Source of the DNA: Acidobacteriaceae bacterium
GTDB taxonomy: Bacteria > Acidobacteriota > Terriglobia > Terriglobales > Acidobacteriaceae
Assembly (NCBI GenBank): GCA_003134655.1
Contig: PLBY01000133.1
Coordinates: forward strand, 1 to 64,000
Length of the DNA stretch: 64,000 nt
Direction of reading: 5' to 3'
Shown here: positions 26,078-34,821 of the stretch, in pieces
Layout of the letters: every line of letters starts with the position of its first letter
How positions within the stretch are numbered: the first letter of the stretch is position 1
Translations under genes and position numbers: made by a program
The notes under the pieces: generated by a model
Told to the model about the DNA's origin: nothing
The model's input: only the letters and a program-made list of their open reading frames with translations
Database searches by the model: none

Positions 26078-26956
26078 ATGGCTCTTCAAGGTCGCAATGA
26101 AATGTGCGGGTGCGGCAGGGGCAAGAAGTACAAGAAGTGCTGTGGGCGATTCACTCTTGAAGAATTGCTCACAAAGCTCTCCGCCTACGCCGCTACCAAC
26201 AAGCAGAAGGACAAACTAATCGAGCGTTCGCTCAAGTTCCTCAAGGCATGTGAGGTCAACAACGGGGGTGCTTCCCTTATCCTTGTTAATCCTGTCACCA
26301 AGGAAGACATCATCGACTGGACTGCCGTCGGCAGCAGCAATGTCGAGACGGACGTGCGAGAGGCGGTGGTGACGCGCCGGATTCTGGCGGGCTACCTTCC
26401 CATTTGCTGTCTGGTTGAGGACAAATTCGTGAAGTCGGGGTGGCGTGCGGTCATCGTCGAAACTCTGGTGACGGAAGAGTGCCGTGACGAGTTCGTGGCC
26501 TTCGCCCAAATTGAGGCAAACGTCGTCGCCAAGACGTTTAACGGCGAAATGTCAAAAGAGGATTCTTGGATGACGACAATCCCGTGGGGCGACTTGAGCT
26601 ATCCCGGCATGCCGATGAAGCCACGTCCGGCAGGGACTATCAGGATTGAAGTCAACATCCCCAAGCGGACAATGACGACAGTGTGGACGATGGTCGGCGG
26701 TTCGATGGAATTCCCGCTCTCCGAAGAGCTCATCACCGGGAACGACTCGGACGACATCATCTACGAAGCACGCCACGCCATAGAGGCACTCAAGCGGGCC
26801 AATCCGCCCAAGCAGCTTGTGGACGGCGACAAGGTCGAAGTTTGGCAGATGGTCACGGGCGGGGAAAACAAGCTGCTTGCGACCGCCGAGGTCCACATCA
26901 CGCCTCCGCTGACCCGCAGCGAGTTCGATGTGAAAGGGGTCAAAAATGCTAATTGA
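26078..26956 (+). CDS. SEC-C motif protein (N-terminal motif)
   Basis: 292 residues. The N-terminus MCGCGRGKKYKKCCGR is a SEC-C zinc motif like that at the end of SecA, here used as a stand-alone adaptor. The remainder has two unknown domains (around VTRRILAGYLPICCLVEDKF and AEVHITPPLTRSEFD). It overlaps the next gene by 11 bases, so the two act together. Function unknown. Confidence 0.75.
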   Translation: MALQGRNEMCGCGRGKKYKKCCGRFTLEELLTKLSAYAATNKQKDKLIERSLKFLKACEVNNGGASLILVNPVTKEDIIDWTAVGSSNVETDVREAVVTRRILAGYLPICCLVEDKFVKSGWRAVIVETLVTEECRDEFVAFAQIEANVVAKTFNGEMSKEDSWMTTIPWGDLSYPGMPMKPRPAGTIRIEVNIPKRTMTTVWTMVGGSMEFPLSEELITGNDSDDIIYEARHAIEALKRANPPKQLVDGDKVEVWQMVTGGENKLLATAEVHITPPLTRSEFDVKGVKNAN

Positions 26957-27770
26957 CGACCTGACCAATGCCACAGCCAGCCCGGTTAGCGGCGAAAAGA
27001 GCGACATCGACATGGCGACCGAAGCCCTGAAGGTACTCCCGATGGCAGCCCGGTACGATGTCAACAACATCTGGAAGGTTTTGCACGACCGCCGTGCCAA
27101 CCAGACCAAACTGCTCGCGTCTAAGGCTCCGGCGTTCCCCAAGTGGGGCAGCGCGTGGTTGGAGTACAAGTACGACGGTCAGCGCCGACGCGGCATTTTG
27201 ACGACGTGGCTCAAGCAAGAAGGGCGCTACTCCTGCGACGTGTTCAGCGAGAACTCCCCAGTTGCTGAAGGCACCCGGATGCGCCTCGGTGTCTTCGCAA
27301 AATGCTTCAGCTTGCTCGTCGAGGACGATTACTACACCGTGGTTTCACACAGTGGGGCGGTTGAGGACTCCGAGACCAAGCAGTACGAGGAGGTGGTCGA
27401 GTTGGTTACTACCACGCTCCGTTTCCTGAACTGGAGCCGCGAGCTAGTGCCGACTACCGTCGTTGACATGAGCGGCACGAACAAGCACCGGGCAAAATCC
27501 TGCAAGCCCCCGCTGTCGTCGCCCACGGTCATCAAGATCGAACCATCTCTCCAGATGGTCAAAGTCCTGCGAGGTGGCGACACGCACGAGAGCCCGCTAT
27601 ACCACGCTGTCGCTGGTCACCTGCGCAGAATCCCTCCGTCTCACCCACTCATGGGCGTGGCACGCCGAGGCAAGAAATACGAGGCGATCCTCGAAATCGA
27701 GCCGCACTTCCGTGGCGACAGAAGCAAGGGCGAGAAGCTGGTGCCGTGCGCGGTGGTTCAGGTTGGGTAG
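26946..27770 (+). CDS. Hypothetical protein coupled to the SEC-C gene
   Basis: 274 residues, start inside the SEC-C gene. No signal peptide or obvious motif; contains IKIEPSLQMVKVLRGGDTHE and a basic C-terminus. The coupling suggests a complex with the SEC-C protein. Confidence 0.65.
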   Translation: MLIDDLTNATASPVSGEKSDIDMATEALKVLPMAARYDVNNIWKVLHDRRANQTKLLASKAPAFPKWGSAWLEYKYDGQRRRGILTTWLKQEGRYSCDVFSENSPVAEGTRMRLGVFAKCFSLLVEDDYYTVVSHSGAVEDSETKQYEEVVELVTTTLRFLNWSRELVPTTVVDMSGTNKHRAKSCKPPLSSPTVIKIEPSLQMVKVLRGGDTHESPLYHAVAGHLRRIPPSHPLMGVARRGKKYEAILEIEPHFRGDRSKGEKLVPCAVVQVG

Positions 27771-27812
27771 CCCGTTGCGCGTCTAGAAATTTCCATCCGT
27801 CGTCTGCTGGTC

Positions 27813-27890
27813 CTATTCGACAGAGCGAATCTCGCGCTCGATCATCTCCGGCAGACTCGTTTCGATGTCGCCCAGCCAGCAAACGGTCAG
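27813..27890 (-). pseudogene. 3' fragment of a homologue of the gene at 5349-5771
   Basis: 25 codons, LTVCWLGDIETSLPEMIERE and on to a stop, closely match residues near the C-terminus of the protein at 5349-5771. No 5' part is present. The fragment is next to a SEC-C remnant on the other strand, so this spacer is a mosaic of gene ends. Confidence 0.7.
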
Positions 27891-27933
27891 GGTTGAAGCC
27901 TCGCCGGAACAGTCCAAGGTCGGACGGATGATC

Positions 27934-27981
27934 CGTCTTTGCGACTCGGGGAAGAAGTACAAGCGGTGCTGCGGCGGGGCG
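27934..27981 (+). pseudogene. SEC-C motif remnant
   Basis: Codons read RLCDSGKKYKRCCGG, a SEC-C zinc motif core, without a start codon or the rest of a protein. Two intact SEC-C genes flank this spacer. Confidence 0.55.
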
Positions 27982-28053
27982 ACGGTGGTTCTGATTTTCA
28001 GGTAGGGGATCGTTGTGTAATGGGCGTGTGCGGTGATTGCTAACCTTATCGCA

Positions 28054-28752
28054 TCATCTGCCACAGCACCTTTTATATTTCTTGCCGGAACCGCAGGGGC
28101 AGGAACAGTTCCTTCCACGTTTTTGAGGCGATCTGCTCATCATCGAACGCTCCGTGGCTGCTGCAAGGAGCATTCCAGCACGGGCCTCCAGTAGCTGAAT
28201 TTGCATCAGGGCGGTGGGCGAATAGTGATAGATCAATTCACCGGAACACCATTCTTTCGGAACGCGGTTCCGGAGAGAGATTTTCTCTGAGGAGAGCTTC
28301 AACGCCTCCGATACCCGAGGATCGTCTACCAGCGGAACCCGCACGCTGTCAGGGATCACGGTGGTTTCGAAGTCGTAGGTTGCCACGTCGTCGGGGATGA
28401 ACAATATCTCTCGACATGCGTTTCCATCCGGGAACGAGTTCGGAGTGCAGTCGATCCACGGCTTTCCATTGGCCGGATCGAAAACCGCGTGTGGCTCCGC
28501 CTCGATAAAGAGATTCGAGTGCTGCCAGACGGCCCACCCGAGTTGCATCTTTCCGCCTTCCCGCCCAACTTTGTTGCGGACGTTGTGGAAGCAGTAACTT
28601 TCCCTCGCACCGGGGTCGGGAATTACCCTCACGCTGATGGCTGTCCCTTCCGTCCCGAGTGCGTTGCGAAGCTTCTGGACAGTTTCTGAACCTGCGATTG
28701 GCACGAAGACGCTTCGGAGCGCAGATTTGATGCTGTCCACCATGGTGCTCAT
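28054..28752 (-). CDS. SEC-C motif protein (C-terminal motif)
   Basis: 232 residues, with the zinc motif CPCGSGKKYKRCCGR as the last residues. The N-terminal 180 residues form an unrecognised domain with YCFHNVRNKVGREGGKMQLGW and PWIDCTPNSFPDG, reminiscent of uncharacterised proteins acting on imported or cellular substrates. Start ATG 28752 with AAAGG upstream. Convergent with the other SEC-C operon. Confidence 0.75.
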   Translation of the reverse strand: MSTMVDSIKSALRSVFVPIAGSETVQKLRNALGTEGTAISVRVIPDPGARESYCFHNVRNKVGREGGKMQLGWAVWQHSNLFIEAEPHAVFDPANGKPWIDCTPNSFPDGNACREILFIPDDVATYDFETTVIPDSVRVPLVDDPRVSEALKLSSEKISLRNRVPKEWCSGELIYHYSPTALMQIQLLEARAGMLLAAATERSMMSRSPQKRGRNCSCPCGSGKKYKRCCGR

Positions 28753-28952
28753 GAGAGTGACCTTTCTCGCGTTGGGGCGCGGTTGTCAACGCGATAGCCG
28801 GAGTCCTCGGTTCCTCGCGTTTTCGCCCCAATTCACCTGCGAGCATGGTTCCATGGGTAGCAACGCGCCGACTAGATTACGTTCGTGCCTGGATTCGGTC
28901 GCGCCTTGCGCCTATGCAAGCCAATCCTTGGGGGCGTCAGAGTCTTCCTCCT

Positions 28953-29072
28953 TCAGTTGTTCACCGCAAACTCGTGCTCAAGCCACTCGTCGTAGTGCAG
29001 CTCGCACAACCAGATGTCGCACGGGATGCGTATATCGCCCGCCATACGCTCTCTCACGTGGTAGGGAGCCAT
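28953..29072 (-). CDS. Possible small protein (39 aa)
   Basis: MAPYHVRERMAGDIRIPCDI... ending EHEFAVNN, a frame that stays open back toward the preceding gene; GGAGG lies 11 bases before the ATG. Two cysteines and acidic end. Modest support. Confidence 0.35.
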   Translation of the reverse strand: MAPYHVRERMAGDIRIPCDIWLCELHYDEWLEHEFAVNN

Positions 29073-29125
29073 CTTGCCGCATGCCTCCGGGTCATCCTGC
29101 TGACCGCCGAAGTAGTGTCGCTGGT

Positions 29126-29944
29126 CTACATGGGTTCCGTTGCGTTTTCCACTTTGCTGTTGTCGATAGCAGCAGGTGTGAACGGTTCCGCGAGCGGTAC
29201 AAGGTTCGTATCGACAACAGGAGGTTTACTCCCGACGTAGCGGCTTGCGATCTTCTCAGAAAACAGCCGCAGTACGTCGGCACGTTTTTCCTCATCAAGA
29301 GAACCAAACACCTGATCAAGTTGTTCGCCCAGACATTCAGTGATCGCGTCGTAAAGCTCCTCAAATTGACCCGGCTGCAATTCCTTAACGGTCACACGCA
29401 TCCCAAGGGGTTTATGCCTCACCTGGCGAAGTAACCTGAAAGCCATGTTGGTGAGTGCCGCTTCCCGCCGACGGCCTGAAGGATCGTCGGGATCTGCCTC
29501 GTGGAGTCCCAAAACTGCATGTGCCATCGTGACAGCCATGTCGTACGTCGCATCACGCCGCTGTTGCTTTTTCAACTTCTGCGTCGGGTCAGCAGCAGCC
29601 AAGAGGCGACGAACATGTCGATCGCTGATGCCCAGATTCTCTTTGATCCATTGGGTGAACGTCGGACGACCCCCTATCGGAACACGCCGTCCGGGTTGGG
29701 CGAAGCGGTTTCGGGCCTCTCGGATGTAGGCGAGGTTGGTCAGCAAGGTGTGCCCTAGTGGCCTAAGAGTGTTCTGGACATGCTGGACCAGTTCTTGGTC
29801 GGTCATGCTTGCCGCGTGTGCTTGCTTGTCCAGTTGGGGGACGGTCAGAATTGAAGAGACCTGTGGACTTGCGTCCGCAGATTGAATTTGTTCGGTTGGC
29901 GTGTGCGGCGATTCTATCTCAGGAGCGGCGGTCGTATCTGCCAT
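29126..29944 (-). CDS. HTH/DUF3102-like DNA-binding protein, copy B
   Basis: 272 residues, same architecture as copy A at 23530-24348: TLLTNLAYIREARNRFAQPG, then the helix-turn-helix WIKENLGISDRHVRRLL. The N-terminal 55 residues and the stretch around residue 200 have diverged most, while the C-terminus (EKIASRYVGSKPPVVDTNLV) is nearly unchanged. ATG 29944 with GAGGT in front. Confidence 0.75.
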   Translation of the reverse strand: MADTTAAPEIESPHTPTEQIQSADASPQVSSILTVPQLDKQAHAASMTDQELVQHVQNTLRPLGHTLLTNLAYIREARNRFAQPGRRVPIGGRPTFTQWIKENLGISDRHVRRLLAAADPTQKLKKQQRRDATYDMAVTMAHAVLGLHEADPDDPSGRRREAALTNMAFRLLRQVRHKPLGMRVTVKELQPGQFEELYDAITECLGEQLDQVFGSLDEEKRADVLRLFSEKIASRYVGSKPPVVDTNLVPLAEPFTPAAIDNSKVENATEPM

Positions 29945-30017
29945 GGCATACCTCGGTTGGGGATCAGGAGCTGCCGACCGCGAACTAACGTGGCGTCTCG
30001 GCCCCTCTATCTATCGG

Positions 30018-30120
30018 TTGGGATCTCAGGAAATTGACCAAGGTGTCAGTTGATCGAGGCTGGCGGATAATTGCGAAGCGTCCTGCCTGATTACGTTTTC
30101 CCACAAATAACCGCAAAACA
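30018..30120 (-). repeat. Duplicated upstream region, copy B
   Basis: Matches 24424-24528. Together with the gene copies this shows that the whole unit of promoter plus gene was duplicated about 5.6 kb apart in the same orientation. Confidence 0.7.
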
Positions 30121-30246
30121 GCAGGCTCCACATCGCATATTCGGCTTGCAACGGGGAAGTCTCGGGCAATGAAGAGCACGAATGAGCCAGCTATTTGCCG
30201 GTTGTGGCCCAGACCAAGACAACGGCGTGCCGCGTGTCCAAACCCG

Positions 30247-30573
30247 CTAGGGGAGGCTCGGGCGTGGATCGTTCAATGCATAAATTCGTTCCAATTCCTC
30301 AAGCTCTGTACGCTCCGCCTTGAAACCGAATGCACCGATCATGGGGGCGAGCCGTGGCCAAAGGTGTGGTTTATGCATGATTTGTTCGACGTTCCAGCAA
30401 TCCGAGCATCCATGCGGTTTCCCTAGTTGATATTTGATGTAGGAGGCCTCAAACCCGCAGCCTTTGCAACGCAGGACGAAATGTTGTTTCCGCGATCGAT
30501 CGGGGCCGACGAACTCCCATCCCTTCGAAACGCCGTACTCGCTGGGATCACCCCAGCCTTTTCCGAAGTCCAT
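30247..30573 (-). CDS. Zinc-ribbon-type hypothetical protein (108 aa)
   Basis: Cysteine pairs LRCKGCGFEASY and HGCSDCWN fit one zinc site. The end is acidic and helical. No family recognised; the next gene upstream is two bases away on the same strand. Confidence 0.6.
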   Translation of the reverse strand: MDFGKGWGDPSEYGVSKGWEFVGPDRSRKQHFVLRCKGCGFEASYIKYQLGKPHGCSDCWNVEQIMHKPHLWPRLAPMIGAFGFKAERTELEELERIYALNDPRPSLP

Positions 30574-30575
30574 GT

Positions 30576-31082
30576 CTACCTAATACTAGGTTTGCCTACA
30601 TCTGGAGAATGCGGCATCCACGTTTCTTGATCGAGGCCTTCGGATAACGACCCCATACTATCTTGATGAGGCGTCTGGTTAGCTGCTTTCGCTTCAAGGC
30701 GGGGGAGAATCAATCTTTTGACCGTTTGGCGGATTAAGCTGCGGCAATGGAAAAAGTTCTCAAACTGGAACTCATCCTCTTTTCCCTTCCGTTCGAACCT
30801 CCATTCCTCACCAGCGACCAACTCCCTCTCCCACATCCGCCATGCCCACGCCAAATCCGCGTTGATCTCGTCGTGAATCTTGGTCGTGATACATTGCATC
30901 TTTTTCGTGTCTCGAGCCAGATCTGCTTCGATGATGACTCGCAACTTTTCCTTTTCTCCAGAGCTGAGGCTGTCAATCTTTTCTTGTAGTAAGGCAAGCG
31001 TTAGTTCCACGTCCGAGTAGTCATAGATGTGTCCGTCTCGGGCGTCCTCTTCGATTAGTTCCTTGAGATGCTCTAATGACAT
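30576..31082 (-). CDS. Hypothetical protein (168 aa)
   Basis: Highly charged and helical (LKELIEEDARDGHIYDYSDV, SSGEKEKLRVIIEADLARD), AAAGGAG before the ATG. Probably co-transcribed with the zinc-ribbon gene downstream. Function unknown. Confidence 0.6.
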   Translation of the reverse strand: MSLEHLKELIEEDARDGHIYDYSDVELTLALLQEKIDSLSSGEKEKLRVIIEADLARDTKKMQCITTKIHDEINADLAWAWRMWERELVAGEEWRFERKGKEDEFQFENFFHCRSLIRQTVKRLILPRLEAKAANQTPHQDSMGSLSEGLDQETWMPHSPDVGKPSIR

Positions 31083-31245
31083 GTATGTCTCCTTTGCCCT
31101 TTTCCTGAAATTTTAGAGAAGGGCAGGAAAGGGACGAAAGCCCGCCCTCCTCTCATCGCACCCGAGGCCTTTAGTGCCACGGAATGCATACCTCTTAATA
31201 CCGCCGCCAGCCTGCGAAAATCCCAGTGGATAAGAAAATTTCGCA

Positions 31246-31413
31246 TCATTCACTTTTCGCTTGCTGCTCAGCCTCCAATAAAGACTTCATCATCTTGTCC
31301 CACTCGACCGAAGCTGTCGGCTTATCGTCCGGCACGAGGTTGTCCAGGTAGAACGTGACGAGACATCCAATCGGGAATCGCCGCCCCGATCAGGTTTTTC
31401 GGGCTTGCTCCAT
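31246..31413 (-). pseudogene. Short frame interrupted by one in-frame TGA
   Basis: ATG at 31413 gives MEQARKT, then TGA (31390-31392), then the same frame continues GRRFPIGCLVTFYLDNLV and ends EAEQQAKSE. Removing one stop would give a 55-codon protein. It is most simply a nonsense mutation; no selenocysteine hairpin was identified. The rest of 31083-31448 shows nothing else. Confidence 0.35.
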
Positions 31414-31448
31414 CGATATCAGTGGTGCTTCGAACCCGGACCTTCCGT

Positions 31449-31541
31449 TTAATCAATTACCGGCGATCGCTCCTCCGGCGTCCCACCCGTCGGCCCAGCA
31501 ATAGCCTGGACGCATCCGGCGCACAGCCACTTGTCGTTCAC
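31449..31541 (-). CDS. Possible 30-residue protein
   Basis: GTG start overlapping the preceding stop by four bases (GTGA); begins with a CxxC (WLCAGCVQ). Accepted with caution because of the coupling pattern seen throughout this operon. Confidence 0.35.
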   Translation of the reverse strand: MNDKWLCAGCVQAIAGPTGGTPEERSPVID

Positions 31542-31750
31542 GCCCTGCGCTTCGGCAAGAGTATTGCGCCTTCCAGTAGGTCCGCCTCAAGCTCTTGCGT
31601 AAGCTTGGCCGGCTTCCTACGCTTGCCGAGTTTCCTGCCGGGGACCTCCAGTCGTTCCTCGGCGATGTCGCTGAGTTGGTTGTCGTATGCCGAGCCGAGT
31701 CTGGCTCGGTCGATCAATTCGTCGTACTCACTTCCAAACATGTGTGACAT
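31538..31750 (-). CDS. Small basic hypothetical protein (70 aa)
   Basis: Starts MSHMFGSEYDELIDRARLGS; the middle is Arg/Lys-rich (RKLGKRRKPAK). Its ATG directly follows the preceding stop. Part of the operon downstream of the DNA polymerase gene. Function unknown. Confidence 0.55.
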   Translation of the reverse strand: MSHMFGSEYDELIDRARLGSAYDNQLSDIAEERLEVPGRKLGKRRKPAKLTQELEADLLEGAILLPKRRA

Positions 31751-31972
31751 TTATGCGATTATCCCTTCGTCGTTGAATTGGATTTCGGTGCGTGAAACCG
31801 CACGCTCCTCATTGGTGCGCGCACGCTCGATCCTTGCGAGGCCCGGACAAACGGCATGCGACCACTTGGCGTAGCCGTCTTCCCTGACGATCACGGCGCC
31901 GATTTTGATGTAGCCGCGGCAACGTGGGCAAACCGTAGTGTGCTTAGCTTGAGTACGCCAGTAATTGTTCAT
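31751..31972 (-). CDS. Zinc-ribbon-like small protein (73 aa)
   Basis: Contains VCPRCRGYIKIGAVIV and a later HAVCPG, a probable zinc site. Its start lies 29 bases inside the 3' end of the DNA polymerase gene, so translation is coupled. It may be a polymerase accessory or DNA-binding protein. Confidence 0.6.
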   Translation of the reverse strand: MNNYWRTQAKHTTVCPRCRGYIKIGAVIVREDGYAKWSHAVCPGLARIERARTNEERAVSRTEIQFNDEGIIA

Positions 31973-33845
31973 CCGCTACCTCTTCCTCTAATACTGCAAA
32001 TTTGTCCCAGCCGAAGTATTCGCAGACGATGTCCCAAATCTCAGCCCCGTCTGCGTCTTCGTAATGGTCGGGATGGTAGACGACTTCGGCGTGGACTCTC
32101 AGCGGGAACTCTGGCAATCCCATGACGGTATGGCCGGCTTCGATGAATGCATCCTCGACAGCCCTCTTGCACTCTTCCGCTTTTTCGGCCTCGACATGCA
32201 TGTACAGAGCATCATGATGGGGGGCAGCCAGTGCGGGACCCCATCCCGCATCGACCAGGAGGATGCAGGCACACCGCAGCAGTTCCGCACATCCCGCCTG
32301 CTGAGGGAAGTTCAGGACACTGTTCGCACTCATGTGTTCGGTCGACTGCCGCCACCCGAAATCCGTTTCCACGTAGCCACGTTCTTCGGCGAGCTTGGCT
32401 TGATCTTCAACCCACTGCCAGTAGACCGCGTACCCCTGCTTGTGGCGGTTGATGATTTTTTGTGCTTTCCAGAGGGGCACGCCAAGGTATGTGCTGAGCG
32501 TCTCGCCACCAACGCCGTACTGGATCGCAAGCTTCGCAGTCTTGTGCTGTGCCCGAATGATTTCCAGTTCCTTGTTTTTCTTGTCCCGCATGGTTCCGAA
32601 CGGTACTGCCTCGGTGACGGCAGCAAACTCCATGTACGAATCGGCGCCAGACGAATAAATCCGCATCAGCTCCGGGTCGCCAGAGAATCCTGCTGCAAGC
32701 CAATCTTCAGCACCGGTCACGTCGCAGGCGACCAGTGCCATGCCTTCCCGCGGTGCAATCAGGTTGCGAACCCAATGCGGCCGGCTGAGCAGGAAATCTT
32801 TCGCCTTGGGGTTGTTCCGTGACGTGACCGTGCCAAACATCCACAGCGTCGAGCGGTTGAATCCATCCTCGCCGAGCACGGTTTCGAAGCGGCTAAGGCT
32901 GTTCAGCGATTTCCGGCACTGTCGCAGTGGTTGGAGTTCGGGGTAGGCGTTACACATGTCGCCGAAGTAATCGTCTTCGAGCATGGGATCGCCTGACGGC
33001 GTAGCTTGCCACATCGCACCTTTGCCGCCGACCGTTATGCCCTTGGACGCCAATAGCTCGGCGAACTTGTTCATCTTGAACACGGGATGCGGCTTGGTCT
33101 TGGTCGTTTCCTTTCCTTCAATCACGTAAACACCGTAGCGGTGCGTCTCTTCGATCTTGTTTGCGATGCTGAGCTTGAGCTTCGGGGATTCGTCTTCGAT
33201 GGCACGGAAGCGTTCGGCATCCACGGGGACGCCATAATGCTCGAAGTATGCGTTCGCCTTGCAGTATTTCCCACGCCAAAGGGCCTGTTCGATGTCCAGT
33301 TCAGGAATCATCTGGCGGCCCAGCCAGACGGTCGCATTAACATCCTCTTCGCAATAGGTGAGGATCCGCTTCTGGTGCTCTTCCATCGTGACGCCTTCAG
33401 GCGGCGTCGTGCCGTTTTGAATGACGTAGTTGCGTTCTTCGTCCTTGCTGCTCTTCCAGAAGTCCATCGGGTTGCCGCCGAAGTAGGTCACGGCATCCAC
33501 CAAGCCTGTGCCCAGGTCCTTCAGGCAGTCTTTCCCACGCCACCTGCCGTTAATCAAGTTCAAGAACTCGACGTACAAGTCGATGCAGTGCTCTGGCTGG
33601 ACCCAGCCGAGCGACAGCATGGTCTTCAGTTCCGCCGGCAGGTTGTAGCCAAGGAAGAGCGTGCTCTTTGGGTCGGGGAACGGGCTGGCGGCCGGCGTGT
33701 CGAAGAACATCTCGATCCGCCGGCCCTTGTTGAAGCCGTGGGCAACGAGGCACACCGGGCGTTGGGTTTCGCCCGGTCGTGCCACGTACTCCGTATCGGG
33801 GACGTAGACGTACGGAAAGCGTTCAGGTGTCAGCTTACTCGACAT
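31944..33845 (-). CDS. Family A DNA polymerase, phage/plasmid type, with 3'-5' exonuclease
   Basis: 633 residues. The N-terminal exonuclease has DTEYVA (Exo I, D-x-E), GYNLPAELKTM (Exo II, with Glu where Asp is usual) and TYCEEDVNATVWL (Exo III). The polymerase has motif A as ACDVTGAEDWLAAG (catalytic Asp and Glu five residues on, as in DYSQIE), motif B as AKLAIQYGVGG and motif C as PHHDALYMHVE (HD). There is no 5'-3' nuclease domain, as in replicative phage polymerases. It overlaps the upstream gene by 11 bases. It indicates that the element carried its own replication module. Confidence 0.9.
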   Translation of the reverse strand: MSSKLTPERFPYVYVPDTEYVARPGETQRPVCLVAHGFNKGRRIEMFFDTPAASPFPDPKSTLFLGYNLPAELKTMLSLGWVQPEHCIDLYVEFLNLINGRWRGKDCLKDLGTGLVDAVTYFGGNPMDFWKSSKDEERNYVIQNGTTPPEGVTMEEHQKRILTYCEEDVNATVWLGRQMIPELDIEQALWRGKYCKANAYFEHYGVPVDAERFRAIEDESPKLKLSIANKIEETHRYGVYVIEGKETTKTKPHPVFKMNKFAELLASKGITVGGKGAMWQATPSGDPMLEDDYFGDMCNAYPELQPLRQCRKSLNSLSRFETVLGEDGFNRSTLWMFGTVTSRNNPKAKDFLLSRPHWVRNLIAPREGMALVACDVTGAEDWLAAGFSGDPELMRIYSSGADSYMEFAAVTEAVPFGTMRDKKNKELEIIRAQHKTAKLAIQYGVGGETLSTYLGVPLWKAQKIINRHKQGYAVYWQWVEDQAKLAEERGYVETDFGWRQSTEHMSANSVLNFPQQAGCAELLRCACILLVDAGWGPALAAPHHDALYMHVEAEKAEECKRAVEDAFIEAGHTVMGLPEFPLRVHAEVVYHPDHYEDADGAEIWDIVCEYFGWDKFAVLEEEVADEQLLAYSS

Positions 33846-34566
33846 CTTCTTCGTCCTCGCGCGCCGCTACGCCGCCGCTCATGTAGTCGAGGACAACCTT
33901 GTCGTCGGCGACGTTTATGTTGGAATCGAATGCGTCCATGAGCATTTGCTCGAAGGACGGCAACGACGCCCATTTGGGCTCGGGAATCAGCTGGTCGGCG
34001 ATCTCCACGTTGTACGTCTGGCGAGCCTTGATGCTGCTCACGATGACGAACTCACGTTGTGCCTCTTGGACAGACTTGATCGCAGCCTTGCGCCACTTAC
34101 TGGACGAAACGAAGACGTGCCACAGGAAGAATGTGCCATCCGCACAGCCAGCCGTGTGGATGTCCATGAGCTTGCAGACATTGCGAAAACGCTCTGGCAA
34201 CTCACCAGATTCGAAGAGTTCGGGATTGATGTAGTGGAAGGTGCCTTCGTTCTCGTTGACGAACACCGGCAGATTGAAGGTGTGGTAGGCAGGCGAAGGA
34301 TGAACCTTGACGTAGATTCCCTTCGGAGGCTTTCCGAATTCGTAGCTGACTTGCTTTGCCTTGCCCGTACGGCTGGTCGAAGTCGTGCCCTTCTTGGCGG
34401 CTTCGGCTGCCTTGCGGCTGGCGGGTGCGAACATTGTTTTCGAGGGGGTATTCTTCGTGGCGTTGGCGACAGCCTCGTGCGTCGCTTTACCATTTGCGGG
34501 AATGGCTGCTGATGACTCGAAAGCCACGTCAGACAGCCGTGCGGGATCGTTTTCTGGATTCAACAT
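33835..34566 (-). CDS. Hypothetical protein coupled to the DNA polymerase
   Basis: 243 residues: a disordered, basic N-terminus (residues 1-75), a compact beta-rich core (GIYVKVHPSPAYHTFNLPVF ... FFLWHVFVSSSKWRKAA), and an acidic tail ending AAREDEEDVE. The acidic tail and coupling to a polymerase resemble single-strand-binding or processivity proteins, but I see no named domain, so this is inference. Confidence 0.65.
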   Translation of the reverse strand: MLNPENDPARLSDVAFESSAAIPANGKATHEAVANATKNTPSKTMFAPASRKAAEAAKKGTTSTSRTGKAKQVSYEFGKPPKGIYVKVHPSPAYHTFNLPVFVNENEGTFHYINPELFESGELPERFRNVCKLMDIHTAGCADGTFFLWHVFVSSSKWRKAAIKSVQEAQREFVIVSSIKARQTYNVEIADQLIPEPKWASLPSFEQMLMDAFDSNINVADDKVVLDYMSGGVAAREDEEDVE

Positions 34567-34821
34567 CTCTACCTCTTACGACTTAGGGTGGCGATTCAAA
34601 ACTGGAGGTAGCAGGCTGGATGGTCTGGTACTGGGGTTTTGTTCGGGCAGCAGGAAAACCCACTCAGGAACCTGCCGCCCTCGATGACTGCGAGATCACC
34701 GTCGCTAGATATAGATACTGAGTGTTTGGAAAAATGTGAGTTAACTGGGGCGATTTGTTTCAGCCTAGTTTCTACAGCGTACCGGACGGCGCGCTGCCTC
34801 GCCGGGCATGCAATTCAGCCG

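Noticed and set aside
28637-29434. A 265-codon plus-strand frame
   Set aside because: Overlaps antisense both the HTH copy B and the SEC-C gene, and its composition is not protein-like.
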